This document shows, piece after piece, positions 36,166 to 45,992 of a DNA stretch of 64,000 nucleotides. A program made the translations under genes and the position numbers. This DNA comes from Cronobacter universalis NCTC 9529 (GTDB lineage: Bacteria > Pseudomonadota > Gammaproteobacteria > Enterobacterales > Enterobacteriaceae). How positions within the stretch are numbered: the first letter of the stretch is position 1; each line of letters begins with the position of its first letter. Below the pieces are notes generated by a model that was not told where the DNA came from, searched no databases, and worked only from the letters and a program-made list of their open reading frames with translations. Where the stretch lies: contig NZ_CP012257.1 in assembly GCF_001277175.1 (NCBI RefSeq), positions 3,658,001 to 3,722,000 of the forward strand, read 5' to 3'.

Positions 36166-37581
36166 ATGAAACTCACCACGCTGTTACGTTCGTTGATCCC
36201 GGCTCTCGCCGGTCTTAGCGCCTTTTCCGCCTGGGCTGGCCCCCAGGCGCACGCGGTCTGTGCTTATCATCATACCGCAGGCGACGACGCCATCATGATG
36301 TACGGTATGCCGAACCATGCCATGCTGCATGATTTCTTCGGCAATACCCATATCGACGCTTATACCGACTACGTCCGGCTGCGAAATCAGCCGGAAACCA
36401 CCTGCGACAACAAAGCGGACGGCTCAGCCTGGTGGGCGCCCACCATGAAATTGCCCGACGGGCAGATCGTGAAGCCCGCCTACCAGAAAACCTATTACCA
36501 GAGCACTAACGTCGATAAATATCCGCTGACGCCCTTCCCGCTCGGGCTGGAGCTGCTGGCGGGCGATCACCACGGTACCGGCCCTAACCGGCGTATCACA
36601 TTCTTGTGCGGCAACGGCAAGGGCTATACCAATACGGCAGGCGAAGTGTGCGGGCTGCGCGAGAAAGGCGACGCGGTGCAGTTTAATATCGGTATCCAGT
36701 TCCCTAACTGCTGGGACGGCGTCAACCTCAAACCAGCGCGCGGCAGGATGAACGCCACCTACACCAACGACGCGGGCGCGTGCCCGGCGGAATTCCCGGT
36801 GAAGATCCCGACGGTCAATATGAATGTCGCCTGGGTGCTGCCGCAAATCACCTCGCTCGATACGGCGAAAATCGAACTGTCGATGGACCCGCAGATGGAT
36901 GGCGAAACGCGCATCGAAAAATGGGGCAGCATCTACACCGCGCACGGCGACTTTATGAACGGCTGGTCGGTGGAGTCGGCGCAGTTTATGACCGACGAAT
37001 GCATGAATAACAATATGGACTGCGGCGTTAAAATCCCGTTCAGCTACACGCGCGCCAGCGCCGATACGTATGTCAGCAGCGCGGAGCCGGGCCGTAACTT
37101 TGGCGACGATACGGTGTTGCAGGTCCAGGATAACTGGCGCAACGGCGGGCGCACCGCCAATACCGAAATCATGTCGCTGATTAAATTTACCATTCCGCCG
37201 CTCCCCAAAGGCTATTCAGAGGCGGACGCCGCGCTGTTTAAATATGAAGTGCGCATTTACGGCGGAAAAAACGCCGAGGGGGGCGATCAGATCTTCTTCT
37301 ATCCGACCGACACGAAGTGGGATGAACATACCGTGACGTGGAATAATCGCCCGGGCTGCAACTATATCTCCGATGGCATTCTGTATCTTAACCAGGCGAG
37401 AGATTATCGCTATGTGGATGTGGATAAAGCCGTGCGGGACGCGCTGGCCGCAGGTAAAACGGAAATCGCCTGGTATATCGGCGGCGATCGTCAGGGCAAT
37501 AACTACACCTTCAACCCGGCCGGCACCAAAGAGAATCTGCTGCTGATGCTCTCGGCCTATAAAACCACGCCGGAAACCTGA
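36166..37581 (+). CDS. Secreted DUF1996 protein with C-terminal DNRLRE-type domain
   Basis: Exported protein of 471 aa with signal peptide MKLTTLLRSLIPALAGLSAFSAWA. Residues about 45-270 match the DUF1996 pattern (HAMLHDFFGNTHIDAY, FPNCWDG, CPAEFPVKIPTV), a domain best known from fungi and actinobacteria. Residues about 300-470 look like a DNRLRE/CBM96 beta-sandwich (SADTYVSSAEPGRNFGDD, TVTWNNRPG, YVDVDKAVRDAL), a wall or polysaccharide-binding fold. The function is unknown. The ATG at 36166 has GGAG upstream; the earlier in-frame start at 36127 adds an unlikely leader. It lies between msrA and ytfL, which are near neighbours in E. coli. Confidence 0.78.
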   Translation: MKLTTLLRSLIPALAGLSAFSAWAGPQAHAVCAYHHTAGDDAIMMYGMPNHAMLHDFFGNTHIDAYTDYVRLRNQPETTCDNKADGSAWWAPTMKLPDGQIVKPAYQKTYYQSTNVDKYPLTPFPLGLELLAGDHHGTGPNRRITFLCGNGKGYTNTAGEVCGLREKGDAVQFNIGIQFPNCWDGVNLKPARGRMNATYTNDAGACPAEFPVKIPTVNMNVAWVLPQITSLDTAKIELSMDPQMDGETRIEKWGSIYTAHGDFMNGWSVESAQFMTDECMNNNMDCGVKIPFSYTRASADTYVSSAEPGRNFGDDTVLQVQDNWRNGGRTANTEIMSLIKFTIPPLPKGYSEADAALFKYEVRIYGGKNAEGGDQIFFYPTDTKWDEHTVTWNNRPGCNYISDGILYLNQARDYRYVDVDKAVRDALAAGKTEIAWYIGGDRQGNNYTFNPAGTKENLLLMLSAYKTTPET

Positions 37582-37588
37582 TCCCTGT

Positions 37589-37625
37589 CCCGCCGCCGCT
37601 TATCCGCGCGGCGGGCGCTTTCTTT
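37589..37625 (+). terminator. Terminator of the DUF1996 gene
   Basis: Stem CCCGCCGC/GCGGCGGG (37589-37596 with 37608-37615) followed by GCTTTCTTTA. Confidence 0.7.
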
Positions 37626-37778
37626 ACCCGTTGCGCAAGCCCTCTGGCAGCCCCACAGGGGCTTACGCTATACTACCCTTTGAATTTGCAGGCCTCCTTC
37701 TCTACAGACCTGCGTTCACCGTGTTTTCACACAATAATCAACTTCCCTTCCGAGGATCCGGCGATGGCTGGATAAGAT

Positions 37779-39110
37779 ATGTTAAACAGTATTTTACTGA
37801 TACTTTGTCTCATTGGCGTCAGCTCCTTTTTCTCGCTTTCCGAGATCTCGCTTGCCGCCTCCCGTAAAATCAAACTCAAGCTGCTGGCCGATGACGGCAA
37901 CATCAACGCCCAACGGGTGCTGAAGATGCAGGAAAACCCCGGCACCTTCTTTACCGTGGTGCAGATTGGCCTGAACGCCGTCGCCATTCTTGGCGGTATC
38001 GTGGGCGATGCGGCGTTTTCTCCGGCGTTCTATACGCTGCTGGTGCGGTTTATCTCCCCTGAGGCCGCCGAGCAGGTGAGCTTTATTCTCTCCTTTACGC
38101 TCGTCACCAGCCTGTTCATTCTCTTCGCCGACCTGACCCCGAAACGCATCGGTATGATTGCGCCTGAAGCCGTGGCTTTGCGTATCATCAACCCGATGCG
38201 CTTCTGTCTGTTCATCTTCCGCCCGCTGGTGTGGTTCTTTAACGGCATGGCGAATGTGATTTTCCGCATCTTCAAGCTGCCGATGGTGCGTAAAGATGAC
38301 ATCACCTCCGACGATATCTACGCGGTGGTGGAAGCCGGCGCGCTCGCGGGCGTGTTGCGCAAACAGGAGCACGAGCTTATCGAAAACGTGTTTGAGCTGG
38401 AGTCGCGCACCGTGCCGTCCTCCATGACCTCACGCGAAAACATCGTCTGGTTCGATCTGCACGAAGATGAGCAGAGCCTGAAGAACAAGGTGGCGGAGCA
38501 TCCGCACTCCAAGTTCCTGGTATGTAATCAGGATATCGACCACATCATCGGCTATGTCGATTCCAAAGACCTGCTGAACCGCGTGCTGGCCAACCAGAGC
38601 CTGGCGCTGACCAGCGGCGTGCAGATCCGTAACACGCTGATCGTGCCGGATACGCTGACGCTCTCCGAAGCGCTGGAAAGCTTCAAAACGGCCGGTGAAG
38701 ATTTCGCGGTTATCATGAACGAGTATGCGCTGGTGGTGGGGCTTATCACGCTGAACGACGTGATGACCACGCTGATGGGCGATCTGGTCGGCCAGGGGCT
38801 GGAAGAGCAGATCGTCGCGCGCGACGAGAACTCCTGGCTGATTGACGGCGGCACGCCGATTGACGACGTCATGCGCGTGCTGGATATCGACGAGTTCCCG
38901 CAGTCCGGCAACTACGAAACCATCGGCGGCTTTATGATGTTTATGCTGCGCAAGATCCCGAAACGCACCGACGCGGTGAAGTTCTCCGGGTATAAGTTTG
39001 AAGTGGTGGATATCGATAACTACCGCATCGACCAGCTGCTGGTGACGCGCATCGACAACAAGCCGGGTGTGCTGACGCCTAAACTGCCAGACGAGCAAAA
39101 CGCCGCCTGA
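37779..39110 (+). CDS. ytfL: CorC/HlyC-family transporter YtfL (PaeA)
   Basis: Inner-membrane protein of 443 aa: an N-terminal CNNM/DUF21 domain with about four helices (residues 1-180, starting MLNSILLILCLIGVSSFFSLSEI), a CBS pair (about 205-335) and a C-terminal CorC_HlyC domain. E. coli YtfL, renamed PaeA, protects against high putrescine and cadaverine as an exporter. A TATACT -10 candidate lies at 37669-37674, giving a leader of about 100 nt. It ends in a strong terminator before the convergent ytfK. Confidence 0.93.
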   Translation: MLNSILLILCLIGVSSFFSLSEISLAASRKIKLKLLADDGNINAQRVLKMQENPGTFFTVVQIGLNAVAILGGIVGDAAFSPAFYTLLVRFISPEAAEQVSFILSFTLVTSLFILFADLTPKRIGMIAPEAVALRIINPMRFCLFIFRPLVWFFNGMANVIFRIFKLPMVRKDDITSDDIYAVVEAGALAGVLRKQEHELIENVFELESRTVPSSMTSRENIVWFDLHEDEQSLKNKVAEHPHSKFLVCNQDIDHIIGYVDSKDLLNRVLANQSLALTSGVQIRNTLIVPDTLTLSEALESFKTAGEDFAVIMNEYALVVGLITLNDVMTTLMGDLVGQGLEEQIVARDENSWLIDGGTPIDDVMRVLDIDEFPQSGNYETIGGFMMFMLRKIPKRTDAVKFSGYKFEVVDIDNYRIDQLLVTRIDNKPGVLTPKLPDEQNAA

Positions 39111-39124
39111 GCCTCAAAACACTA

Positions 39125-39147
39125 ACGGCCCCATCGGGGCCGTTTGT
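39125..39147. terminator. Terminator between ytfL and ytfK
   Basis: Stem ACGGCCCC/GGGGCCGT with loop ATC (39125-39143), then TTGTCTT. Confidence 0.8.
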
Positions 39148-39173
39148 CTTACTGCATACGCACAACGCTGTCG

Positions 39174-39380
39174 TTACGCCATCTCGGTCTGGAGGCGCAT
39201 AACCTGACGGTTGACTTCGGACATGACGGAGTAGTGCTGTTTGTCCTTCACTTTCGGGACGAGGATTTTGCCTTTATCGAACTCGAAAGCGCCAACATCC
39301 TTGATATACAACCGTCCACGAAACAGGATCTTCACGTACTTCGCCACCTGAAGCGGGTTGTAACGTTGGAAAATTTTCAT
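39174..39380 (-). CDS. ytfK: Stringent-response modulator YtfK
   Basis: Small basic cytoplasmic protein of 68 aa almost identical to E. coli YtfK, which binds SpoT and shifts it towards (p)ppGpp synthesis under phosphate and fatty-acid starvation. It starts [20 protein letters not shown] at the ATG at 39380, preceded by AGGAGAGAAC; the longer in-frame ATG at 39431 has no such site. Upstream on the minus strand TATAGT (39461-39466) is a -10 candidate. A weak Pho-box-like pair, TGTAA-N6-CGTAA, lies further up. Confidence 0.93.
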   Translation of the reverse strand: MKIFQRYNPLQVAKYVKILFRGRLYIKDVGAFEFDKGKILVPKVKDKQHYSVMSEVNRQVMRLQTEMA

Positions 39381-39708
39381 TGTTCTCTCCTGCTGAATTA
39401 CGCCCTCGTGGTGCCACATTTGGACCATCATGATTAAGGCGCAAAATTTGTTGCCAGATGACTATAGACCAGAAGTTCGGGAGCACCCACTCTGCCTGAC
39501 TTTATTTACGCTTTTATTACATTCTTTCAGAATATTCTTTTCAAAACTCTACGGAGCGCAGAAGAATGCCGCTTTTTTTTCACGGGTTCTGTGCGTTCGC
39601 CCGCAAACTGGCACTCTGGTTGCGTGAAAACAGAAAATTAACAATTAAGCTAAAAAGCAATGGGCCCAAGTGGTCCGATCACCTGCAAAATCGAAGAAGG
39701 AGCCCCCT
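39381..39708. promoter_or_regulatory. Divergent region of ytfK and ytfJ
   Basis: No gene in 328 bp. It holds the ytfK -10 candidate (39461-39466, minus) and an AT-rich stretch with the weak Pho-box-like repeat on the minus strand around 39505-39525. The ytfJ promoter could not be located with confidence. Confidence 0.4.
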
Positions 39709-40266
39709 ATGACCCTGCGCGGAATGCTGGCGCTGAGCTGCCTGCTGCTGCCGCTAATGGCCTCGGCACATAATTTCAAAGAGAACGAACGGGTGCCGCC
39801 TGTCGGCATTAACGACAAAGGCGAACTGATGCTGGATAAAGATCAGTTTAGCTACAAAAACTGGAACAGCGCGCAGTTGCCTGGAAAAGTGCGAGTGCTG
39901 CAACATATTGCCGGACGAACCTCGGCGAAAGAGAAAAACGCGGGGCTGATTGAGGCCATCAAAGCCGCGAAATTCCCGCACGATCGTTATCAGACCACGA
40001 CGGTGGTGAACAGCGACGACGCCATTCCCGGCACCGGCATGTTTGTTCGCCACAGCATTGAGAGCAATAAACAGCAGTATCCGTGGTCGCAGTTTATCGT
40101 CGACAGTAACGGCGTGGCCCAGAAAGCCTGGCAGCTTGAGCCGGGAAGCTCGGCGATTGTGGTGCTGGATAAAGACGGGCGCGTGCGGTACGCGAAAGAT
40201 GGCGGCCTGACGCAGGAAGAAGTGCAGCAGGTCATGAACCTGCTGCAACAGTTACTCAGTAAATAG
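39709..40266 (+). CDS. ytfJ: Periplasmic protein YtfJ, thioredoxin-like
   Basis: Exported protein of 185 aa with signal peptide [20 protein letters not shown]. The rest follows the YtfJ_HI0045 family, a thioredoxin-like fold that lacks the CXXC pair: [28 protein letters not shown] and [18 protein letters not shown]. Function is not established. The ATG at 39709 is preceded by GAAGGAG. Its end overlaps the convergent cysQ end by 11 nt. Confidence 0.93.
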   Translation: MTLRGMLALSCLLLPLMASAHNFKENERVPPVGINDKGELMLDKDQFSYKNWNSAQLPGKVRVLQHIAGRTSAKEKNAGLIEAIKAAKFPHDRYQTTTVVNSDDAIPGTGMFVRHSIESNKQQYPWSQFIVDSNGVAQKAWQLEPGSSAIVVLDKDGRVRYAKDGGLTQEEVQQVMNLLQQLLSK

Positions 40267-40999
40267 TGACCCGGAAGCTGGGGTTCAGGAACGACTCACG
40301 CGGCGTGTAATCCAGCGTTTTGCCCTGCCAGTCGTGAACCTGCGCCCCGGCGGCGACCGCCACGGCGTGACCTGCCGCCGTATCCCAGATATTCGTCGGC
40401 CCGAATCGCGGATAAAGCTGCGCCTCGCCTTCCGCCACCAGGCAGAATTTCAGCGAGGAACCCACCGACGTGGTCTGGTGTTCCCCAAGCTGTTGCAGAT
40501 AATCCTGCAATTCGGCGTTATCGCCGTGCGAGCGGCTTATCACCACGCGCGGCGGACGCGCGTCACGCACCTGGATCTGCTTGCGCACGCCGCACTCTTC
40601 TTTCCACGCCTTGCCTTCCGCCGCGCTGTACATCACATTCAGCACCGGCGCGTAGACCACGCCGAGCACCGGTTTGCCGTCTTCAATCAGCGCGATATTG
40701 ACGGTGAATTCGCCGTTGCGCTTGAGAAACTCTTTGGTGCCGTCGAGCGGGTCCACCAGCCAGTAGCGCTGCCAGTGCTGGCGCACGTCCCAGCCTGGCG
40801 GATCTTCTTCGGAGAGCACCGGCACCTGCGGCGTCAGCGCTTTCAGCCCGGCGACAATCACCGCGTGCGCTGCGATATCCGCCGCCGTCACCGGCGAATC
40901 GTCAACCTTTTGGGTGGCTTCCAGCGGCTTGTGACCCTCGTAGACTTCCATGATGGCGCTGCCGGCTTCGCGCGCCAGTTGGCAAATCTGTTCTAACAT
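40256..40999 (-). CDS. cysQ: 3'(2'),5'-bisphosphate nucleotidase CysQ
   Basis: Inositol-monophosphatase-fold enzyme of 247 aa that removes 3'-phosphate from PAP, and from PAPS, in sulfate assimilation. The metal motifs are VLSEEDPP (about 61-68), DPLDGTKEF (83-91) and WDTAAGHAV (about 206). The start [11 protein letters not shown] at 40999 is preceded by AGAGGTGG at good distance; an ATG six nt earlier (41005) is too near that site. Divergent from cpdB across 219 bp. Confidence 0.95.
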   Translation of the reverse strand: MLEQICQLAREAGSAIMEVYEGHKPLEATQKVDDSPVTAADIAAHAVIVAGLKALTPQVPVLSEEDPPGWDVRQHWQRYWLVDPLDGTKEFLKRNGEFTVNIALIEDGKPVLGVVYAPVLNVMYSAAEGKAWKEECGVRKQIQVRDARPPRVVISRSHGDNAELQDYLQQLGEHQTTSVGSSLKFCLVAEGEAQLYPRFGPTNIWDTAAGHAVAVAAGAQVHDWQGKTLDYTPRESFLNPSFRVTIY

Positions 41000-41218
41000 T
41001 GTCATCCACCTCTTTCTCGTTTCGCAGTCCGTCGCGGCTGCGGATTTAACACCTTGTTTTATCGATATGATTTTTATATCGCATTGCGTCTTGTTCCGCT
41101 ATCTGTGAAGCGATTCCGGTTTCCCTGCCCTTTTTTCTGGCAGGATTCACATTTTTGTAAGCAACAAACGATAGATACATAAACTTTTGTGGCTTCGATC
41201 TGAAAAAGGACCTGCCTG

Positions 41219-43162
41219 ATGATTAAGTTTAGTGCAACGATGATAGCCACGCTGGTCGCCGCCAGCGTGAACGCCGCCACGGTGGACCTGCGCATTCTGG
41301 AAACCACCGACCTGCACAGTAACATGATGGACTTTGACTATTACAAAGACGCGCCCACCGAAAAATTCGGTCTGGTGCGGACCGCAAGCTTAATCAAAGC
41401 CGCGCGTCAGGAGGCCGCCAACAGCGTGCTGGTGGATAACGGCGATCTTATCCAGGGCAGCCCGCTGGGCGATTATATGGCCGCGAAAGGCCTGAAAAAC
41501 GGCGACGTGCATCCGGTCTACAAAGCGCTGAACACGCTGGACTACGCCGTCGGCAACCTCGGCAACCACGAATTCAATTACGGCCTCGATTACCTGCATA
41601 AGGCGCTTTCAGGCGCGAAATTCCCCTACGTCAACGCGAACATCATCGACGCCAAAACCCAAAAGCCGCTCTTTACGCCGTACCTGATTAAAGAAACCGA
41701 AGTAAAAGATAAAGACGGCAAGCCCCATACGCTCAAAATTGGCTACATCGGGTTTGTGCCGCCGCAGATCATGACCTGGGATAAAGCGAATCTCAGCGGC
41801 AAAGTCACCGTTAGCGATATTACCGAAACCGCCCGCAAATATGTGCCGCAAATGCGCGCGGAAGGCGCCGATCTGGTGGTCGTGGTCGCGCACTCCGGGC
41901 TCTCCGCCGAGCCATACAAAGCGATGGCGGAAAACTCAGTCTATTACTTAAGCCAGGTGCCGGGCGTGGACGCCATTCTCTTCGGCCATGCGCACGCAGT
42001 CTTCCCGGGTAAAGATTTCGCCGCCATCAAAGGCGCGGATCTCGCCAAAGGTACGCTGAACGGCGTGCCGGCGGTGATGCCGGGCATGTGGGGCGATCAT
42101 CTGGGGATCGTCGATCTGGTGCTGAATAACGACAGCGGCAAATGGCAAGTGACGCACAGCAAAGCCGAAGCCCGCCCGATCTACGACGTCCAGGCGAAAA
42201 AATCGCTCGCCGCCGAAGATCCGGCGCTGGTGAAGGTGCTGAAAGCGGATCATGACGCCACGCGCGAATTTGTCAGCCAGCCGGTCGGTAAATCCGCCGA
42301 TCCGATGTACAGCTACCTGGCGCTGGTGCAGGACGATCCGACCGTGCAGGTGGTGAACAACGCCCAGAAAGCTTATGTCGAACACTTTATTCAGGGCGAT
42401 CCGGATCTGGCGCAGTTGCCGGTGCTCTCCGCCGCCGCGCCGTTTAAAGTGGGCGGGCGTAAAAACGATCCGGCAAGCTTCGTGGAGGTGGAAAAAGGCC
42501 AGCTGACGCTGCGTAACGCCGCCGATCTTTACCTTTACCCCAACACGCTGGTAGTGGTGAAGGCAACGGGCGCGGAAGTAAAAGCGTGGCTGGAGTGCTC
42601 CGCCGGACAGTTTAACCAGATTGACGTCAACAGCACGAAGCCGCAGTCGCTGCTGAACTGGGACGGTTTTCGCACCTATAATTTCGACGTTATAGACGGC
42701 GTAAATTACCAGATAGACGTGACGCAGCCCGCCCGCTATGACGGTGAATGTCAGATGATCAACCCGAAAGCGGAGCGCATCAAAAACCTGACGTTTAACG
42801 GCAAGCCTATCGATCCGAACGCGACGTTCCTGGTCGCCACCAATAACTATCGCGCTTATGGCGGCAAGTTCGCCGGCACCGGCGACAGCCATATCGCGTT
42901 CGCCTCGCCGGACGAGAACCGCGCGGTGCTGGCGGCGTGGATTGGCGCCGAAACCAAACGCGCGGGGGAAATTCACCCGGCGGCGGATAACAACTGGCGT
43001 CTCGCGCCGATTGCGGGCAACCACAAACTCGATATCCGCTTTGAAACCTCGCCTTCCGACAAAGCGGCGGCGTTTATCAAAGAGAAAGCGCAATATCCGA
43101 TGACCAGCGCTGGCAAAGACGATATCGGTTTTGCGGTGTATCAGCTGGATCTGTCGAAATAA
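41219..43162 (+). CDS. cpdB: 2',3'-cyclic-nucleotide 2'-phosphodiesterase/3'-nucleotidase
   Basis: Periplasmic metallophosphoesterase of 647 aa that lets cells use 2',3'-cyclic nucleotides and 3'-nucleotides. The signal peptide is [19 protein letters not shown]. The dimetal site shows ETTDLHSNM (24-32), [21 protein letters not shown] and, later, [10 protein letters not shown]. The C-terminal nucleotide-binding domain (5_nucleotid_C) includes [18 protein letters not shown] precedes the ATG. Upstream, CGATAT and ATATCG form an inverted repeat at 41063-41081 in the shared cysQ/cpdB promoter region. Confidence 0.96.
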   Translation: MIKFSATMIATLVAASVNAATVDLRILETTDLHSNMMDFDYYKDAPTEKFGLVRTASLIKAARQEAANSVLVDNGDLIQGSPLGDYMAAKGLKNGDVHPVYKALNTLDYAVGNLGNHEFNYGLDYLHKALSGAKFPYVNANIIDAKTQKPLFTPYLIKETEVKDKDGKPHTLKIGYIGFVPPQIMTWDKANLSGKVTVSDITETARKYVPQMRAEGADLVVVVAHSGLSAEPYKAMAENSVYYLSQVPGVDAILFGHAHAVFPGKDFAAIKGADLAKGTLNGVPAVMPGMWGDHLGIVDLVLNNDSGKWQVTHSKAEARPIYDVQAKKSLAAEDPALVKVLKADHDATREFVSQPVGKSADPMYSYLALVQDDPTVQVVNNAQKAYVEHFIQGDPDLAQLPVLSAAAPFKVGGRKNDPASFVEVEKGQLTLRNAADLYLYPNTLVVVKATGAEVKAWLECSAGQFNQIDVNSTKPQSLLNWDGFRTYNFDVIDGVNYQIDVTQPARYDGECQMINPKAERIKNLTFNGKPIDPNATFLVATNNYRAYGGKFAGTGDSHIAFASPDENRAVLAAWIGAETKRAGEIHPAADNNWRLAPIAGNHKLDIRFETSPSDKAAAFIKEKAQYPMTSAGKDDIGFAVYQLDLSK

Positions 43163-43190
43163 CGGCGCCCAGGCAAACTATTCACCTCCC

Positions 43191-43220
43191 AGGCCGGGTA
43201 AGGCGCAGCCGCACCCGGCA
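43191..43220. repeat. Single REP-like palindrome
   Basis: AGGCCGGGTAAGGCGCAGCCGCACCCGGCA folds on itself (GCCGGGT with ACCCGGC) and is related to classical REP sequences. It sits between the converging cpdB and ytfH ends. Confidence 0.7.
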
Positions 43221-43243
43221 CTTAGCCGCATCAAAGGCCGCCC

Positions 43244-43624
43244 CTACGCCGCACGCTCTCCACGGTTCGCCAGCACCTGCGGCAGATTGACTTCAATCCA
43301 GTCGGCAAGCGCGGTCACCTTCTCGCTCACCTCCACGCCAAGCGGCGTCAGGCTGTATTCCACATGCGGCGGCACCACCGGATACGAGACGCGATCGACA
43401 AAACCGTCCTGCTCCAGCGCCTGTAACGACTGCGCCAGCATCTTCTCGCTCACGCCGCCCATTTTCCGGCGCAAATCGCTGAAGCGGTGCGTGCCGTCGC
43501 GCAGCGCCACCAGGATCAGCACGCCCCAGCGGCTGGTCACATGCTTCAGTACATCGCGTGACGGACACTCTTCGGCAAACAGATTGCCGTCGCGTAACTG
43601 CTCACTCAGGGTAGAACGGGTCAT
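43244..43624 (-). CDS. ytfH: HxlR-family transcriptional regulator YtfH
   Basis: Winged-helix regulator of 126 aa of the HxlR/MarR-like family. The core VTSRWGVLILVALRDG, FSDLRRKMGGVSEKMLAQSL (recognition region, about 45-65) and SLTPLGVEVSE (wing and C-terminal helix) are present. An N-terminal Cys in EECPSRD may sense oxidants or electrophiles, as in other HxlR proteins paired with reductases. The ATG at 43624 gives the E. coli length; an upstream extension overlaps ytfG. Divergent from the quinone reductase gene, which it probably represses. Confidence 0.93.
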   Translation of the reverse strand: MTRSTLSEQLRDGNLFAEECPSRDVLKHVTSRWGVLILVALRDGTHRFSDLRRKMGGVSEKMLAQSLQALEQDGFVDRVSYPVVPPHVEYSLTPLGVEVSEKVTALADWIEVNLPQVLANRGERAA

Positions 43625-43712
43625 TTCATACTTACCTTTTTGTACGTACTTACTAAAAGTTAGTTTGAGTGATAGTGTGCCACAACACCCAACCGATACA
43701 AAGGAAAAGACC
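43625..43712. promoter_or_regulatory. ytfH/ytfG divergent promoter with candidate operator
   Basis: In this 88-bp gap GTACGTAC (palindrome) is followed closely by ACTTACTAAAAGTTAGT, a near-dyad, at about 43637-43662. This is a likely YtfH binding area. Confidence 0.45.
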
Positions 43713-44567
43713 ATGATTGCGATTACCGGAGCCACCGGCCAGCTTGGCCAGCGCGTGATTGATACTCTGCTGAACACCGTCGCGGCGCAGGAGATTGTCG
43801 CCATTGTTCGTAACCCGGCGAAAGCCGCGGCGCTCAGCGCCAAAGGCGTCCAGGTCCGCGCGGCCGATTACAACGACGTGGCGGCGCTTACCGCGGCACT
43901 CGCGGGCGTGGAAAAACTGCTGCTCATCTCTTCAAGCGAAGTAGGCCAGCGCGCGCCGCAGCACCGCAACGTTATCGACGCCGCGAAAACCGCAGGCGTG
44001 AAACTCATCGCCTACACCAGCCTGCTGCATGCCGACCGCTCGCCGCTGGGGCTTGCCGACGAACACGTCGCTACCGAACAGATGCTCGCGGATGCCGGTA
44101 TTCCTTACGTCCTGCTGCGTAACGGCTGGTACACCGAAAACTATCTGGCGAGCGTGCCGCCCGCGCTTGAGCACGGCGTGTTTATCGGCAGCGCCGGCGA
44201 CGGGAAAATCGCCTCCGCCAGCCGTCAGGATTACGCCGAAGCCGCCGCGAAAGTGCTGACGCTCGATAACCAGGCCGGGCGCGTTTATGAGCTGGCGGGC
44301 GACCACGCCTGGACGCTTCGCGATCTGACCGCGCTGTTAAGTAAAGAGACCGGCAAAACGGTCGCGTATCAGAATTTGAGCGAGGCGGATTTCGCCGCGG
44401 CGCTCACGGGCGCGGGCCTGCCGGAAGGCTTTGCGAAACTGCTGGCGGATTCCGATATCGGCGCGTCCAAAGGCGGCCTGTTTGATGACAGCCGCCAGCT
44501 CAGCGCGCTCATCGGCCGCCCGACCACCTCGCTTGAAGCGAGCCTGCGTGAGAGTCTGAAACCATAA
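43713..44567 (+). CDS. qorB: NAD(P)H:quinone oxidoreductase 2 (QorB/YtfG)
   Basis: Atypical short-chain dehydrogenase (NmrA-like) of 284 aa reducing quinones with NADPH. The Rossmann loop is GATGQLG (residues 5-11), and later blocks AYTSLLHADRSPLGL and LRNGWYTENYL match E. coli QorB. The ATG at 43713 is preceded by AAAGGAAAAG. The long open frame reaching back to 43131 is not coding. Divergently paired with ytfH, as in E. coli. Confidence 0.94.
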   Translation: MIAITGATGQLGQRVIDTLLNTVAAQEIVAIVRNPAKAAALSAKGVQVRAADYNDVAALTAALAGVEKLLLISSSEVGQRAPQHRNVIDAAKTAGVKLIAYTSLLHADRSPLGLADEHVATEQMLADAGIPYVLLRNGWYTENYLASVPPALEHGVFIGSAGDGKIASASRQDYAEAAAKVLTLDNQAGRVYELAGDHAWTLRDLTALLSKETGKTVAYQNLSEADFAAALTGAGLPEGFAKLLADSDIGASKGGLFDDSRQLSALIGRPTTSLEASLRESLKP

Positions 44568-44664
44568 TATTAAATCTGGCAGGCTGCTTTCCCTGTGCCT
44601 GCCGGATACAATGCGAGCGCCTGCCACAGGCGCTCAAAACAATAAACCGAAAACAGGGATCCTC

Positions 44665-45036
44665 ATGAAAGCACACCTTCTCGCACTCCCGCTGCTGCTG
44701 TGCAGCGCCGCCGCGTGGTCCATGAGCTGTGACAATCCGCGCAGCCCGTATGACACCACTTACTGCGCCGCGCTGGAAATGGTTCAGGGCGACCGCGACC
44801 TCAACCAGCAATATAAAAACACCATGTCAGTGCTCTCGCCGGCGCAAAAACAGGTCGTGAAAAACGCGCAGATATCCTGGCTGAAAGTGCGCGATCACGA
44901 GTGCGCGGAAGGCTCCACGCTGCTGCTCGGCTGCGCGAATGAGAAAATGGCCGCCCGCATTGCGCTGCTGAAAAGCATCGAGCGCGAGTGCCGTAACTCC
45001 GGCTGTAACGACGCCGACCTCTCCCGCATCGAATAA
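44665..45036 (+). CDS. DUF1311/LprI-family exported protein
   Basis: Exported protein of 123 aa: signal peptide MKAHLLALPLLLCSAAAWS, then a Cys-rich helical domain of the LprI/DUF1311 type (SCDNPRSPYDTTYC, LNQQYKNTM, AQISWLKVRDHEC, and a C-terminal CRNSGC). Some members inhibit lysozyme (mycobacterial LprI); most are uncharacterised. The six or so cysteines suggest disulfides in the periplasm. The ATG at 44665 has AACAGGGAT upstream. A terminator follows at 45062-45085. Confidence 0.8.
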   Translation: MKAHLLALPLLLCSAAAWSMSCDNPRSPYDTTYCAALEMVQGDRDLNQQYKNTMSVLSPAQKQVVKNAQISWLKVRDHECAEGSTLLLGCANEKMAARIALLKSIERECRNSGCNDADLSRIE

Positions 45037-45061
45037 CCGTCAGGTTAATTAATTGTTAATT

Positions 45062-45085
45062 ACGGTGGCGAAGGCCACCGTTGTT
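45062..45085 (+). terminator. Terminator of the LprI-family gene
   Basis: Stem ACGGTGGC/GCCACCGT with loop GAAG (45062-45081), then TGTTCTTAT. Confidence 0.7.
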
Positions 45086-45122
45086 CTTATAATGGCGGCT
45101 CACCCCTTTGTGGAGAGCTCCC

Positions 45123-45944
45123 GTGCACGGCGTACCCGATCAGTTCACCGACGAACGCGACAGCGCCCGTTTCCGGCAACTGCCTGCCCTGCCGGGCGTG
45201 GAGCTTTATCACGCCCATATCGCGCATTACGCTTTTGAGCCGCACACCCACGAAGCCTTTGGCATCGGCGCGATTGAACTCGGCGCCGAGCGCTTTCGCT
45301 ACCGCGGCGCGCAGCATGTGGCGGCGGTCAATTCGCTGGTCACCATGAACCCCGATGAGTTGCACACCGGCGAAGCGGCGACCCGGCAGGGCTGGCGCTA
45401 CCGGATGATCTATCTGGAGCCCGAGACGCTGGCGCAGCTCACCGGCGAGCGTCACTGGTGGTTTGCCGAAGTGGAGCGGCACGATCCGCTACGCGCCCGC
45501 CAGACCGGCCAGCTTATCGCCGCGCTCTGGTCGGCGCCGGATACGCTCACACAGCAGGGGCTGTTGCTCGATCTTATCGACACGTTCCGCCCGTACGCGC
45601 GCCACGCGCCGCAGGCCGCCGAAGGCGCGCACCGCTTCGACCGGGTGCGCGATTTTCTCTACGAAAATTACATGCTGCCGCTGACGCTCGATGACATTGC
45701 CGCCGAAGCAGCGTTAAGCCCTTATCATTTCCAGCGCCAGTTTAAAGCCCGCTATGACGTAACGCCGCACCAGATGCTGATGGCGGTGCGGCTGTGGCGC
45801 GCCAAACAGTTTCTCGCCGCCGGTCTGCCCGCCGCCGAAGTCGCCGCCGCCGTGGGCCTCGCCGATCAGCCGCACCTCACCCGCGCGTTCACCCGCCGCT
45901 ACGGCATTACGCCCGTACGCTACCAGAAACAGGTGGCTCGCTAG
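45123..45944 (+). CDS. AraC-family transcriptional regulator
   Basis: Regulator of 273 aa: an N-terminal cupin-like sensing domain (AHIAHYAFEPHTHEAFGIGAIE, about 30-55) and a C-terminal double HTH (DDIAAEAALSPYHFQRQFKARY and AAVGLADQPHLTRAFTRRYGITPVRY). The HTHEAFGIG signature groups it with AraC proteins that often control efflux or amino-acid exporter genes. The GTG at 45123 has GGAG 7 nt upstream. It lies ahead of a DUF1349 gene and the EamA transporter ytfF, one of which may be its target. Confidence 0.88.
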   Translation: MHGVPDQFTDERDSARFRQLPALPGVELYHAHIAHYAFEPHTHEAFGIGAIELGAERFRYRGAQHVAAVNSLVTMNPDELHTGEAATRQGWRYRMIYLEPETLAQLTGERHWWFAEVERHDPLRARQTGQLIAALWSAPDTLTQQGLLLDLIDTFRPYARHAPQAAEGAHRFDRVRDFLYENYMLPLTLDDIAAEAALSPYHFQRQFKARYDVTPHQMLMAVRLWRAKQFLAAGLPAAEVAAAVGLADQPHLTRAFTRRYGITPVRYQKQVAR

Positions 45945-45992
45945 ATCTTCAGCCCGGCTATAATTCAGACACATTTGCAAGGGAGAAGAGTG

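Noticed and set aside
39500..39530. Pho box for ytfK
   Set aside because: TGTAA-N6-CGTAA on the minus strand is only a weak match to CTGTCAT repeats; kept as a remark, not a feature.
43131..43712. Long upstream extension of the qorB reading frame
   Set aside because: It reads through the REP element and antisense ytfH; the conserved start is at 43713.
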